From: Cyclobacteriaceae bacterium
GTDB lineage: Bacteria; Bacteroidota; Bacteroidia; Cytophagales; Cyclobacteriaceae
DNA length: 6,323 nt
Direction of reading: 5' to 3'
Assembly: GCA_025363495.1 (NCBI GenBank)
Contig: JANYDR010000511.1
Location: forward strand, 1 to 6,323
Below the pieces are notes generated by a model, which did no database searches, was not told the origin of the DNA, and worked only from the letters and a program-made list of their open reading frames with translations. This document shows positions 1 through 5,512 of the stretch, piece by piece. The position numbers were made by a program, and so were the translations under genes. Positions within the stretch are counted from its first letter, which is position 1; each line of letters opens with the position of its first letter.

Positions 1-527
1 TCTGCTAGCTGGTTAGACAAATCCATACGCGGGGGGCTGCTTCGGACAGCATCTTTCGAATCTTCAGATGGTGGAGTTGCTGCAGCGAATGTTCTATTCA
101 TCGACTCCTTGAATCCGTCGAGCGACTCGGGAGTGGCATAGAGTCTGTATTTGAGAACGAAGGCAGCGATGCCTCGATCTGCAAGCGCTTGTGCAACTTC
201 CCATCCTTCGTTACCCATCGACAACCACCTGAAACCACCACCCGGGGCCACAATAACAGCAGCACCATTCGCCTTGCCGGGCTTGGGCAAGAACGGAGTA
301 AGAGTAGCCTTTGAAATGTTCCGCGCCATTGGATCGCCCCATTGACGGAACCATGTTTCAGGAGAGGTTTGACCTTCAACACCACCCGTGCCGAGCAAAA
401 TAGCGGTCGGTTCGTCGGGAGCCTGGAGTGGATATATCGTGCCGTCCTGCGCTTGTGCAGATGCGGTAACTACGAGCAGGCAGATAAGCGCGGTTGTTTT
501 AGCGATGTTGGTAAAATTATTAGACAT
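1..527 (-). CDS. Exported alpha/beta-hydrolase (esterase, BD-FAE/Aes-like), N-terminal part
   Basis: The frame is open from an ATG at 525-527 to the left edge, giving 175 codons, so the C-terminal half is missing. Residues 1-26 look like a signal peptide: a Lys at 10, a hydrophobic stretch TALICLLVV, then ASAQA before QDG. This suggests a periplasmic or secreted enzyme. The core AVIVAPGGGF (90-99), followed by GNEGWEVAQALADRGIAAFV and LKYRL, is characteristic of the small esterase / acetyl-xylan-esterase-like alpha/beta-hydrolases. In these PGGGF is the oxyanion-hole loop and GxExxxxAxxLAxRG the next helix. The visible end, DLSNQLA, matches the stretch just before the helix that precedes the nucleophile elbow. 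The GxSxGG serine and the Asp/His lie outside the window and cannot be checked. Substrate is unknown; polysaccharide acyl ester is a family-based guess. The gene looks more GC-rich than its surroundings. No Shine-Dalgarno is seen, as expected for Bacteroidota. Confidence 0.85.
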   Translation of the reverse strand, partial: MSNNFTNIAKTTALICLLVVTASAQAQDGTIYPLQAPDEPTAILLGTGGVEGQTSPETWFRQWGDPMARNISKATLTPFLPKPGKANGAAVIVAPGGGFRWLSMGNEGWEVAQALADRGIAAFVLKYRLYATPESLDGFKESMNRTFAAATPPSEDSKDAVRSSPPRMDLSNQLA

Positions 528-975
528 GGTCGGTGGATTTTTATAAAAGTTTAAAACTGTATATGTAGATCTTAAGGGTTCTTTTCTATTGTGCGATGGC
601 AATCATCTTTCCATTTTTTACTTACACCTTTTTTATGACGAAAATTAAGATTAAAATTATATAAGTGTCAATATTACGTTTATATGTTATGCTAATTTAA
701 ACTATTTCTGACCGGATTATTTATTTTAGTCAAAAAAAATCGCCACTATAAAGTGTAATCAAGAAAAGCTTGCAACAGTGATCTCCAAACTGCCTGCCTC
801 GCCCGTTGATAGCAGAAATTTCGATAATAAGGTGCTGATCTGATTGGAGCGGCAAGCGTGTACATCTTCCCTTTGTGAGTTCGAATGTCCTAACGATTTG
901 TCGGCGTACATCGGGTGTGTCCGGTGTTATATCCCCTGTTACGAACTTAGAGTGTGTCAAATCTTATAGGAAACT
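528..975. other. Intergenic region, AT-rich, no recognisable gene
   Basis: The first 200 bases upstream of the hydrolase are very AT-rich and probably hold its promoter. On the minus strand a TTG (669-671) lies 21 bases before TAATTTTC (640-647). This is a weak match to the Bacteroidota TTG / TAnnTTTG pattern and would leave a leader of roughly 110 bases. From 730 to 960 the minus strand has a 76-codon open frame (MTHSKFVTGD... ending GDFF). I recognise no domain in it, its composition is unremarkable, and it may be chance or gene debris. Plus-strand frames are broken by stops throughout. No RNA gene was recognised. Confidence 0.4.
640..671 (-). promoter_or_regulatory. Possible promoter of the hydrolase gene
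   Basis: Reading the minus strand, TTG at 671-669 is followed after 21 bases by TAATTTTC (647-640), one mismatch from the Bacteroidota -7 element TAnnTTTG. The region is so AT-rich that such a match is expected by chance fairly often. Confidence 0.2.
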
Positions 976-1227
976 TCATTTGGCTACACGTTTGAGTTTG
1001 CAGACCTTAAAATACATTTCCCTCTTTCATGCATCAGACTCGAAACAATAGAACTCACAAAAATCAATTCCAGGGGCCTGCGCCCACGCGGTACTTTTTG
1101 TTCTTCCATCATTATGGTATCTCAACCTCTGATCAGGGTTCGCCGTAAAGCCTGTGTAAAGAAGAAGATCTTTACGACTGAATAAGATGTAAACACAAAA
1201 AGGTAAGGGCATCAGCAATGACTTCAC
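976..1227 (-). pseudogene. GIY-YIG endonuclease-domain protein with in-frame nonsense codon
   Basis: The frame starts at ATG 1225-1227 (or the second Met at 1210-1212, closer to the usual family N-terminus). It encodes a single-domain GIY-YIG protein of the short UPF0213/YhbQ-like type. FCVYILFS (10-17) is the GIY strand, LYTGFT (23-28) the YIG strand, and DQRLRYHN (32-39) carries the expected Arg34 and His38. TGA at 1027-1029 ends it after 66 residues at ESDA. The same frame then continues KREMYFKVCKLKRVAK to a second TGA at 976-978. This is the typical C-terminal helix of the family (ALxREKxxK), so one substitution, for instance CGA or AGA to TGA, explains the break. The lost helix carries the Glu that usually binds metal in GIY-YIG nucleases, so the truncated product should be inactive. 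Members are often about 80-95 residues; 83 codons without the stop fits. No neighbour explains its role. A sequencing error is the main alternative. Confidence 0.8.
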
Positions 1228-1229
1228 TT

Positions 1230-1263
1230 GAGTTACTTAACGAAAGTAACAGCCAAGTAACTC
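1230..1263. repeat. Small inverted repeats with two mutually exclusive pairings
   Basis: GAGTTACTT (1230-1238) is perfectly complementary to AAGTAACTC (1255-1263). The inner GTTACTT (1232-1238) can instead pair with AAGTAAC at 1244-1250 with a 5-base loop. The element lies directly upstream of the GIY-YIG start on the minus strand, so it would be in that gene's leader. No T-run follows on either strand, so a standard terminator is unlikely. Function unknown. Confidence 0.5.
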
Positions 1264-1295
1264 GAATGAAATCATGTTTTCAAGATTAATTGAGC

Positions 1296-1405
1296 CCTGA
1301 AGTAGACCTCCGTGCCTCGGTCACTTCAGCACAGTAAAGCGACCCTGAAGCAAGTGCGCGAAAAACTTGCAATAAAAAACAAGACCCTGAAGCGCGCTGC
1401 TTCAG
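1296..1405. repeat. Structured direct repeat, copy A
   Basis: This is the first copy of an imperfect direct repeat; the second begins 135 bases later. It opens with a hairpin: CTGAAGT (1297-1303), a bulged A (1304), GACC (1305-1308), a 10-base loop, then GGTC (1319-1322) and ACTTCAG (1323-1329). A spacer AGTAAAGCGACCCTGAAGCA follows (1333-1352). An A-rich stretch comes next, and a second hairpin closes the unit: CTGAAGC (1387-1393) with GCTTCAG (1399-1405). Inside it GCAAGT (1350-1355) can also pair with ACTTGC (1365-1370). Open frames over this region on both strands (about 67-71 codons) look like by-products of the repeat. Function and family are unknown to me; a REP- or MITE-like element, or a duplicated terminator unit, are options. 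Confidence 0.7.
1371..1405 (-). terminator. Terminator-like hairpin in repeat copy A
   Basis: On the minus strand a perfect 7-bp stem CTGAAGC/GCTTCAG (1399-1405 with 1387-1393) and a 5-base loop are followed by GGGTCTTGTTTTTTATT. It is the counterpart of the hairpin right after tRNA-Leu and could act as a backup terminator. The stem is short and the T-run starts several bases after it. Confidence 0.45.
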
Positions 1406-1430
1406 AAGATTTAAAGGATATGTGGACGTA

Positions 1431-1558
1431 CATGAAGCAGACCTCCTATCGTCGGTCGCTTCATGACGATAAAGCGACCCCGAAAGCAAGCGCGCAAAAA
1501 AATGGCTTTAAAAAAAACAAACCCTGAAGCGCGAATGCTTCGGGGTCTGCTTTATCGT
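1431..1558. repeat. Structured direct repeat, copy B, abutting the tRNA 3' end
   Basis: The order matches copy A. The first hairpin is CATGAAGC (1431-1438), a bulged A (1439), GACC (1440-1443), a 10-base loop, GGTC (1454-1457) and GCTTCATG (1458-1465). The spacer ATAAAGCGACCCCGAAAGCA follows, then an A-rich stretch, then the hairpin at 1522-1545. Against copy A the first stem has two paired changes that keep pairing: T1303:A1323 becomes C1438:G1458, and C1297:G1329 becomes A1432:T1464. Copy B also holds a long imperfect inverted repeat, 1466-1495 against 1529-1558. It shares ACGATAAAGC, GACCCCG and GCGC on opposite strands, and its outer end reaches the last base of tRNA-Leu. Confidence 0.7.
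1510..1545 (-). terminator. Rho-independent terminator of tRNA-Leu
   Basis: On the minus strand, 12 bases after the tRNA 3' end, CCCCGAAGC (1545-1537) pairs with GCTTCAGGG (1530-1522) around a 6-base loop, with one G-T pair. TTTGTTTTTTTT follows directly. Stem, T-run and position together make this a convincing intrinsic terminator. It is also the closing hairpin of repeat copy B. Confidence 0.75.
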
Positions 1559-1639
1559 ACCTAAAGCCGGAATCGAACCGGCACACCTTACGGTACACGA
1601 TTTTGAGTCGTGCGCGTCTACCAGTTCCGCCATTTAGGC
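1558..1639 (-). tRNA. tRNA-Leu (anticodon CAA)
   Basis: The minus strand folds into a class II tRNA of 82 bases. The acceptor stem is GCCTAAA (1639-1633) with TTTAGGT (1565-1559), the first pair being G-U, with discriminator A at 1558. The D arm contains AACTGGTAGACGC. The anticodon stem CACGA/TCGTG encloses the loop CTCAAAA, giving anticodon CAA, which reads UUG. A long variable arm (TACCGTAAGGTGT) is typical of Leu, Ser and some Tyr tRNAs. The T arm is GCCGG-TTCGAAT-CCGGC. The 3' CCA is not encoded. Discriminator A and the CAA anticodon both support Leu. A terminator follows at 1510-1545. Confidence 0.95.
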
Positions 1640-1711
1640 TTTTCCGCTAAGAACCTCAGCGTACTCGTTTTTTGTTTTACCCGCCAGTCCATGGCGGTGC
1701 GAACCGGGCTG

Positions 1712-1719
1712 CAAATATG
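1712..1719 (-). promoter_or_regulatory. Possible -7 element for tRNA-Leu
   Basis: The minus strand reads GCATATTTGC; CATATTTG differs from the Bacteroidota -7 consensus TAnnTTTG at one base. It lies about 72 bases upstream of the mature tRNA 5' end, which would leave a processed leader. That leader would contain the perfect 6-bp inverted repeat CCGCCA/TGGCGG (1681-1697). No clear -33 TTG is seen. Confidence 0.3.
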
Positions 1720-1784
1720 CCTAAACTTTATTTTCCTACAAAACCCTTCTTAATTCTGGCTTCTGGCTTCTCCAAAATCATTCC

Positions 1785-1792
1785 TACCTTTC
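1785..1792 (+). promoter_or_regulatory. Possible -7 element for slyD
   Basis: TACCTTTC is one base from TAnnTTTG and sits 16 bases before the slyD ATG, implying a leader of about 10 bases. No good -33 element is visible. Just upstream is a small tandem of TTCTGGC (two copies, 1754-1767). Confidence 0.2.
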
Positions 1793-1808
1793 GGAAAATC
1801 ACTAAACA

Positions 1809-2276
1809 ATGAAAATATCAAAACACAAAGTGGCTGCGATCCACTACACCCTGACAGACAACAAAGGAAATGTGCTAGACAGCAGTGAAGGTCGTGAGCC
1901 CTTGTACTACCTGCATGGCGAAGGGAACCTCATACCCGGAATGGAAGAAGGACTGGAAGGTCATGAAAAAGGAAAAAAAATGAAGCTGAAAATATCTCCT
2001 GAAAAAGGATACGGCGTTCGCGATGAAAAAATGATCCAGAAAGTTCCGCGCTCGGCTTTTGGTGGCGAGAAAGTTGAAAAAGGAATGCAATTCCAGACTG
2101 GCAATGGCGGTGTTGTAACCGTAACGGATGTAGGATTAACAGATGTAACCGTTGATGCTAATCACGCCCTCGCCGGCGTTGAATTAAATTTTGATGTGGA
2201 AGTAATTGACGTACGCGACGCTTCTACCGATGAGATAGCACACGGACATGTGCATGGTTCTGGTGGGCATCACTAA
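1809..2276 (+). CDS. slyD: SlyD-type FKBP peptidyl-prolyl cis-trans isomerase
   Basis: This 155-residue protein starts at ATG 1809 and ends in TAA. It should catalyse proline cis-trans isomerisation and act as a cytoplasmic folding chaperone; no signal peptide is seen. The FKBP half-domain runs over residues 1-69 and resumes near 116. Marks are VAAIHYTLTDNKGNVLDSS (8-26), YLHGEGNLIPGMEEGLEG (34-51) and SPEKGYG (63-69). Residues ~70-115 are the insert-in-flap chaperone domain, beginning DEKMIQKVPRSAF. The conserved return segment is DANHALAGVELNFDVEVIDV (116-135). The end, ASTDEIAHGHVHGSGGHH, closely matches the start of the metal-binding His-rich tail of E. coli SlyD but is shorter, with five His in the last eleven residues and no Cys, so any nickel or zinc binding is probably reduced. 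It is divergent from tRNA-Leu and followed by a strong terminator, so it is probably monocistronic. Confidence 0.93.
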   Translation: MKISKHKVAAIHYTLTDNKGNVLDSSEGREPLYYLHGEGNLIPGMEEGLEGHEKGKKMKLKISPEKGYGVRDEKMIQKVPRSAFGGEKVEKGMQFQTGNGGVVTVTDVGLTDVTVDANHALAGVELNFDVEVIDVRDASTDEIAHGHVHGSGGHH

Positions 2277-2295
2277 GAATTATTCCTGAGAAACG

Positions 2296-2335
2296 AAGAC
2301 ATATCGGATGCTATTTGTTCGATATGTCTTTTTTT
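2296..2335 (+). terminator. Rho-independent terminator of slyD
   Basis: AAGACATATCG (2296-2306) pairs perfectly with CGATATGTCTT (2320-2330) around a 13-base loop. A run of seven T ends at 2335. It lies 19 bases after the slyD stop. Confidence 0.88.
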
Positions 2336-2361
2336 ATTACACATCGAGTAGCGTTTAGATA

Positions 2362-3127
2362 GTGAAAAAACATAAAAGAATTTTCTTAATAGTCTTTGTT
2401 CTGGTAATTCTGCTTTCAGCACTGCTCAGCTTTCCGGAAAGCAAAAAGGAAATTAAAACCCGGCACTTCACTTTTCAGCAGTAGCATTGATGCTTCGGAA
2501 ATTTTCCTTTTAGCAGCATCGCTTGAAAATAATTACCAAAGAATTTGCAACGAGTTAAAAACAACACCCGCCAACAATATTGAAGTAAATATTTATGCCC
2601 AACGGTGGAGGTATATAAAAGCTACTAAAAACTGGGGAGGCTCCGGCAATATTGAAGGGGTTGCAAAACTTCATTTTACTGAAAAAGCGTGGAGAGAAAA
2701 CGATAGTCAGAAAGTTGTTATTCATGAATTTACCCACGCGGTAGTTCTCAAGTTTCTTATAGACCAGGAACCTCAACCTTTAAATACTAAAATCTTTGAT
2801 CAGAAATTTTCCTCTTTTCCTACCTGGCTTTGGGAAGCGATAAGCGTATATGAAGCCGAACAATTTATTGACCCCAAAACATTGCCTTATCTAAACAATG
2901 GGCAACATCCGACTATTACTGAACTTAACAATAGATTAAAAGGCGGCAAAGTATATACCAGCGGCTACACACTTATTGAATACATCCTTTCAACGTATGG
3001 TCAGGATAAATTTATAAATCTTATTGAAAATTACGGAGACCTGAAAAAGGTATTTAATGTAACCGAAGATCAATTTTGCAACGAATGGTATGAGTATGTA
3101 AAAGAAAAGTACCTGATCAAAAACTGA
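2362..3127 (+). pseudogene. Exported gluzincin-type zinc metalloprotease (HEFTH), frameshifted
   Basis: GTG 2362 opens a frame with a typical N-terminal export or anchor segment (KKHKRIFLIVFVLVILLSALLSF), ending RHFTFQQ at TAG 2482-2484. The +1 frame then continues SSSIDASEIFLLAASLENNYQRI without a stop to TGA 3125-3127. Removing one base near 2471-2482 (for example C2476) joins them as HFTFSSSIDASEIF, giving about 255 residues. The downstream part contains VVIHEFTHAVV (2714-2746), the HExxH zinc site with catalytic Glu. About 30 residues later comes FPTWLWEAISVYEA (2816-2857), where Glu in WEAISVYE fits the third zinc ligand, as in EGLAEY of peptidase-MA-like gluzincins. The C-terminal half is helical and ends EYVKEKYLIKN. 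The second frame contains no Met at all, so without the repair the catalytic part has no credible start; a TTG at 2882 would give only 81 residues lacking HExxH. Substrate unknown. It is a frameshift mutant or a sequencing error. Confidence 0.8.
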
Positions 3128-3158
3128 TTGAGAAGCCGGACACTTCTGATTAAATTTA
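3128..3158 (+). promoter_or_regulatory. Possible promoter of the AlkZ-like gene
   Basis: TTG (3128-3130) and TAAATTTA (3151-3158) are 20 bases apart, near the Bacteroidota TTG / TAnnTTTG pattern with one mismatch. Transcription would begin almost at the ATG at 3163, so the message would be close to leaderless. Weak evidence; read-through from upstream is equally possible. Confidence 0.2.
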
Positions 3159-3162
3159 CCTC

Positions 3163-4242
3163 ATGACTCCCTCCGACATCATCCGCTATCGTCTATGGAA
3201 TCAGCACATCACTCAGGCCCATTTAATAAAACCCCAACAATTAGTCCAATACCTTGGCGCCATGCAAGCCCAGGAATATGCCATGGCAAAATGGGCAATC
3301 GGCTTGCGCTTACCTTCATTACACGATGAAGATGTTGAAAAGGCTTTTAATAAAGGATCCATTTTAAGAACTCATCTCCTTCGTCCTACGTGGCATTTTG
3401 TTTCTCCGGCAGACATTCGCTGGATTCTTAAATTAACAGCCCCCCGCGTAAATGCTGCCAGCTCATTTATGTATCGGAAAATGGAGTTAACCGATGCGAT
3501 CTTTAAACGTGGAAATGCTATTTTTGAAAAGACACTGCAAGGAGGAAATTTCCTGACACGCACAACACTTAAAGAAGCACTCGACCGTGCGAAAATTGTT
3601 AACAGCGAATTTCGACTCAGCTATCTTCTTATGCGCGCCGAGTTAGATGGAATTATTTGCAGTGGTCCGAGGGTGGGAAAACAATTTACCTACGCATTGC
3701 TTGAAGAACGCGTCCCCATGGTAAAAGCGTTTACAAGAGACGAATCCCTTGCTGAACTTACAAATCGATATTTCACCAGCCGCGGACCAGCAACCCTGCA
3801 GGATTTTGTAATATGGTCAGGACTTACTGTGAAAGATGCCAAAGAAGGTATCGACACATTAGGATCAAAATTCATCCGGGAAAAGATTGATGGAAAGGAG
3901 TTTATATTTAAAAATAATTCAGGTTATACTAACGCTCCAACAAACGCATCTTTTCTTATGCCCGATTATGATGAGTATGGAATGAGTTATAAAGACAGGA
4001 GTGCTATCTTTGATAATGACAACCATTCGAAGCATGTGAGTCGCGGAAATCCCATATTCAACAGAATGATTATTATTAATGGAAAGGTTGAGGGCACCTG
4101 GCACCGGACAACATCAAAAAAAGGTACTGTCATTAACTCTTTTCCTTTTTCAAAACTTTCAAAGCAGAGCCAACAATCCCTTCGACTTGCTGAAAACAAG
4201 TACAAATTATTCCTTGGCAGTAACGTTGAAGAAAATGGATAA
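3163..4242 (+). CDS. Winged-helix (HTH_42) AlkZ/YcaQ-superfamily DNA glycosylase-like protein
   Basis: This 359-residue protein runs from ATG to TAA and looks complete for this family. Members are built of tandem winged helices; characterised ones (Streptomyces AlkZ, E. coli YcaQ) unhook alkylated or crosslinked bases from DNA. Visible marks: LGAMQAQEYAMAKWAI (31-46) contains Gln35-Ala-Gln37, fitting the QxQ catalytic motif of AlkZ-like members rather than the QxD of YcaQ-like ones. ILRTHLLRPTWHFVSPADIRW (67-87) is the conserved segment with RPTWH. TNRYFTSRGPATLQDFVIWSGLT (200-222) is the internal winged-helix signature. FLMPDYDEYGMSYKDRS (264-280) and NGKVEGTWHR (306-315) form the C-terminal beta region. 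No signal peptide, so cytoplasmic. It starts 35 bases after the broken protease and ends 27 bases before the hydrolase gene, so it may be co-transcribed with the latter. Glycosylase activity is inferred from the motif; many relatives are annotated only as winged-helix proteins. Confidence 0.85.
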   Translation: MTPSDIIRYRLWNQHITQAHLIKPQQLVQYLGAMQAQEYAMAKWAIGLRLPSLHDEDVEKAFNKGSILRTHLLRPTWHFVSPADIRWILKLTAPRVNAASSFMYRKMELTDAIFKRGNAIFEKTLQGGNFLTRTTLKEALDRAKIVNSEFRLSYLLMRAELDGIICSGPRVGKQFTYALLEERVPMVKAFTRDESLAELTNRYFTSRGPATLQDFVIWSGLTVKDAKEGIDTLGSKFIREKIDGKEFIFKNNSGYTNAPTNASFLMPDYDEYGMSYKDRSAIFDNDNHSKHVSRGNPIFNRMIIINGKVEGTWHRTTSKKGTVINSFPFSKLSKQSQQSLRLAENKYKLFLGSNVEENG

Positions 4243-4269
4243 GCGAGTCGTTCTATAAATCATCTCCCT

Positions 4270-5091
4270 ATGAAAAAATTATTATTTCTTCTAATCGTAA
4301 TCAATCTGAACCTCACTCCCATGCCGGCAACTGCACAGCAAAAAGAAATAAAAATTGCCATGGCCCAGATCTATTCCCTTGACGGAGACAGAGATGGAAA
4401 CTTTGTAAGAATTGAAAATGCAATCATTGAAGCAAAGAAGAAAGGCGCCGATATCGTCACCTTCCCGGAATCCTGTATTCTTGGCTGGCTTTATGCAGCA
4501 GCACATGAAAGGGCCAACGCAATCCCCGGCCAGGACTCCGACAAACTCTGCGCTTTGGCAAAGAAGTACAGCATTTATATTAACATTGGCCTCGATGAAA
4601 AAGAGAATGGAAATTTATACGGAGCAGCCTTACTCATTGATGACACTGGTAAAATTCTTCTGAAACATCATAAAATTAATGTGCTTGCTGAACTAATGAC
4701 TCCGCCCTATAGTTCGGGAAGCACGGTTGAAACAGTTGAAACAAAATTCGGCAGAATAGGAGTTCTTATCTGCGCTGATTCATTTCTGCCCGATCTTCTT
4801 GCAAAGATGAAAGATAAGAAGCCTTCCATCCTTCTTATCCCCTACGGATGGGCCGCCGATGAAAACGAATGGCCTCAGCACGGAAAGGAGCTTGAAAAAG
4901 TTGTTCAAAACGCCGCCGTCACCGTTGGTTGTCCCGCTATAGGAACAGACCTGATTGGCGAAATCTCCGGTGGGCCATGGCGTGGAAAAACATACGGTGG
5001 ACAGAGCGTCGCTTCGGATAAAAATGGAAAAATTATTGGACGTGGTAAGGACCGGGATAGTGATCTTGTGATGATCACTATTCGGTTATAA
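4270..5091 (+). CDS. Exported carbon-nitrogen hydrolase (nitrilase superfamily)
   Basis: The protein has 273 residues from ATG to TAA. Residues 1-22 form a signal peptide (MKKLLFLLIVI..., PATA before QQKE), unusual because most nitrilase-superfamily enzymes are cytoplasmic. The mature part begins IKIAMAQI, the first strand of the fold. The catalytic triad is present: Glu67 in TFPESCILG, Lys135 in LKHHKINV and Cys168 in VLICADSFLPD. The usual supporting parts are seen: AKKKGADIVTFPE, YGAALLIDDTGKILLKHHK, FGRIGVLICAD and a GGQSVASDKNGKIIG end. It should cleave a non-peptide C-N bond (amide, nitrile or carbamoyl); the substrate cannot be told. It starts 27 bases after the AlkZ-like gene and may share its transcript. 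A perfect 9-bp inverted repeat, ATAGTGATC (5057-5065) with GATCACTAT (5073-5081), lies inside the last codons. It could be a lipoprotein-free periplasmic amidase; no lipobox Cys is seen. Confidence 0.88.
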   Translation: MKKLLFLLIVINLNLTPMPATAQQKEIKIAMAQIYSLDGDRDGNFVRIENAIIEAKKKGADIVTFPESCILGWLYAAAHERANAIPGQDSDKLCALAKKYSIYINIGLDEKENGNLYGAALLIDDTGKILLKHHKINVLAELMTPPYSSGSTVETVETKFGRIGVLICADSFLPDLLAKMKDKKPSILLIPYGWAADENEWPQHGKELEKVVQNAAVTVGCPAIGTDLIGEISGGPWRGKTYGGQSVASDKNGKIIGRGKDRDSDLVMITIRL

Positions 5092-5097
5092 TGCATT

Positions 5098-5117
5098 ACA
5101 AAGTAATACTACTTTGT
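5098..5117 (+). terminator. Weak hairpin after the carbon-nitrogen hydrolase gene
   Basis: ACAAAGTA (5098-5105) pairs perfectly with TACTTTGT (5110-5117) around ATAC, just 6 bases after the stop. No T-run follows, so intrinsic termination is doubtful; it may only stabilise the 3' end. Confidence 0.3.
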
Positions 5118-5181
5118 CAAGGATCTAAGACCCTACTTGGGTAAAATATATTTTCTGACTTGAATACATTGTCTTGGCCCT

Positions 5182-5370
5182 ACCCAATACACTTAACCGC
5201 AAAGCGCGCGGAGGAATGCACGCAAAGTTCGCCGAGTTAATGCCGAAGGCATTCTTTTGCGCTCTCAATTTCCAAAACTAAGCCTGCTAAGTTAATGCCT
5301 TCGGCATTCTTTGCTAACTTTGCGTACATTCCTTTGCGAAATCTCTGCGGTTAAGTGCCGCCGGTTGGGT
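5182..5370. repeat. Nested palindromic repeat element (~190 bp)
   Basis: Left and right halves are inverted copies in layers. ACCCAA (5182-5187) matches TTGGGT (5365-5370). ACTTAACCGC (5191-5200) matches GCGGTTAAGT (5347-5356). AGGAATGCACGCAAAGTT (5212-5229) matches AACTTTGCGTACATTCCT (5316-5333) with one mismatch that would be a G-U pair in RNA. AATGCCGAAGGCATT (5239-5253) matches AATGCCTTCGGCATT (5294-5308) perfectly. Each of these last two is also its own 6-bp hairpin with a 3-base loop. The centre (5254-5293) is unpaired. The GCAAAG/CTTTGC word recurs. Sequences of the type TTAACCGCAAAG...GCAAAGTT are, as I recall, common intergenic repeats in Bacteroidota. It encodes no protein. A MITE- or REP-like element is the likeliest description. 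Confidence 0.85.
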
Positions 5371-5512
5371 CTCGACTGCGTCAGGATTTATCCGCGCCTT
5401 TGAGCGCACGAGTTATCAATCAAAATCAATCTCCCTGAGATCGGCGGTAAACACCAACTCAAGACAATGAAATATAACTTGACAAAATAGGATTACTAAT
5501 TGAAGGGTCAAT
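5371..5512. other. Intergenic stretch with no gene seen
   Basis: No open frame with domain signal is present. It holds GCGC-ctttga-GCGC (5394-5407) and, at the end, AATTGA/TCAATT (5498-5513). The segment around 5413-5453 (AATCAATCTCC...GCGGTAAACACC) resembles debris of another intergenic repeat, but I cannot confirm this without other copies. Confidence 0.3.

Noticed and set aside
730..960. 76-codon minus-strand frame starting MTHSKFVTGD
   Set aside because: No recognisable domain, no start or promoter signal; sharing the frame of the GIY-YIG gene is probably chance. Mentioned only within the intergenic entry.
1286..1527. Open frames on both strands over the repeats, including a minus-strand peptide with repeated SGSLY...RRS blocks
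   Set aside because: The peptide repeats mirror the 135-base DNA repeat (a multiple of three). The region is built of hairpins and terminators, and no domain is seen.
1296..1558. CRISPR array
   Set aside because: Only two long, diverged copies with no short identical repeats or unique spacers, and no cas genes.
1558..1639. tRNA 3' end as attachment site of an integrated element
   Set aside because: I see no second copy of the tRNA 3' end in the window and no integrase gene.
1677..1712. tRNA remnant (GGTTCGCACCG on the minus strand resembles a T arm)
   Set aside because: No acceptor, anticodon or D arm can be folded around it; only a small inverted repeat remains.
2882..3127. Separate 81-residue gene starting at TTG 2882
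   Set aside because: It is the C-terminal part of the metalloprotease; the open frame and the family pattern extend upstream through WEAISVYEA and HEFTH.
976..3127. TGA recoding (reading TGA as an amino acid)
   Set aside because: The protease frame ends naturally at TGA 3125-3127 and no other gene has an internal TGA, so a single nonsense mutation is simpler.
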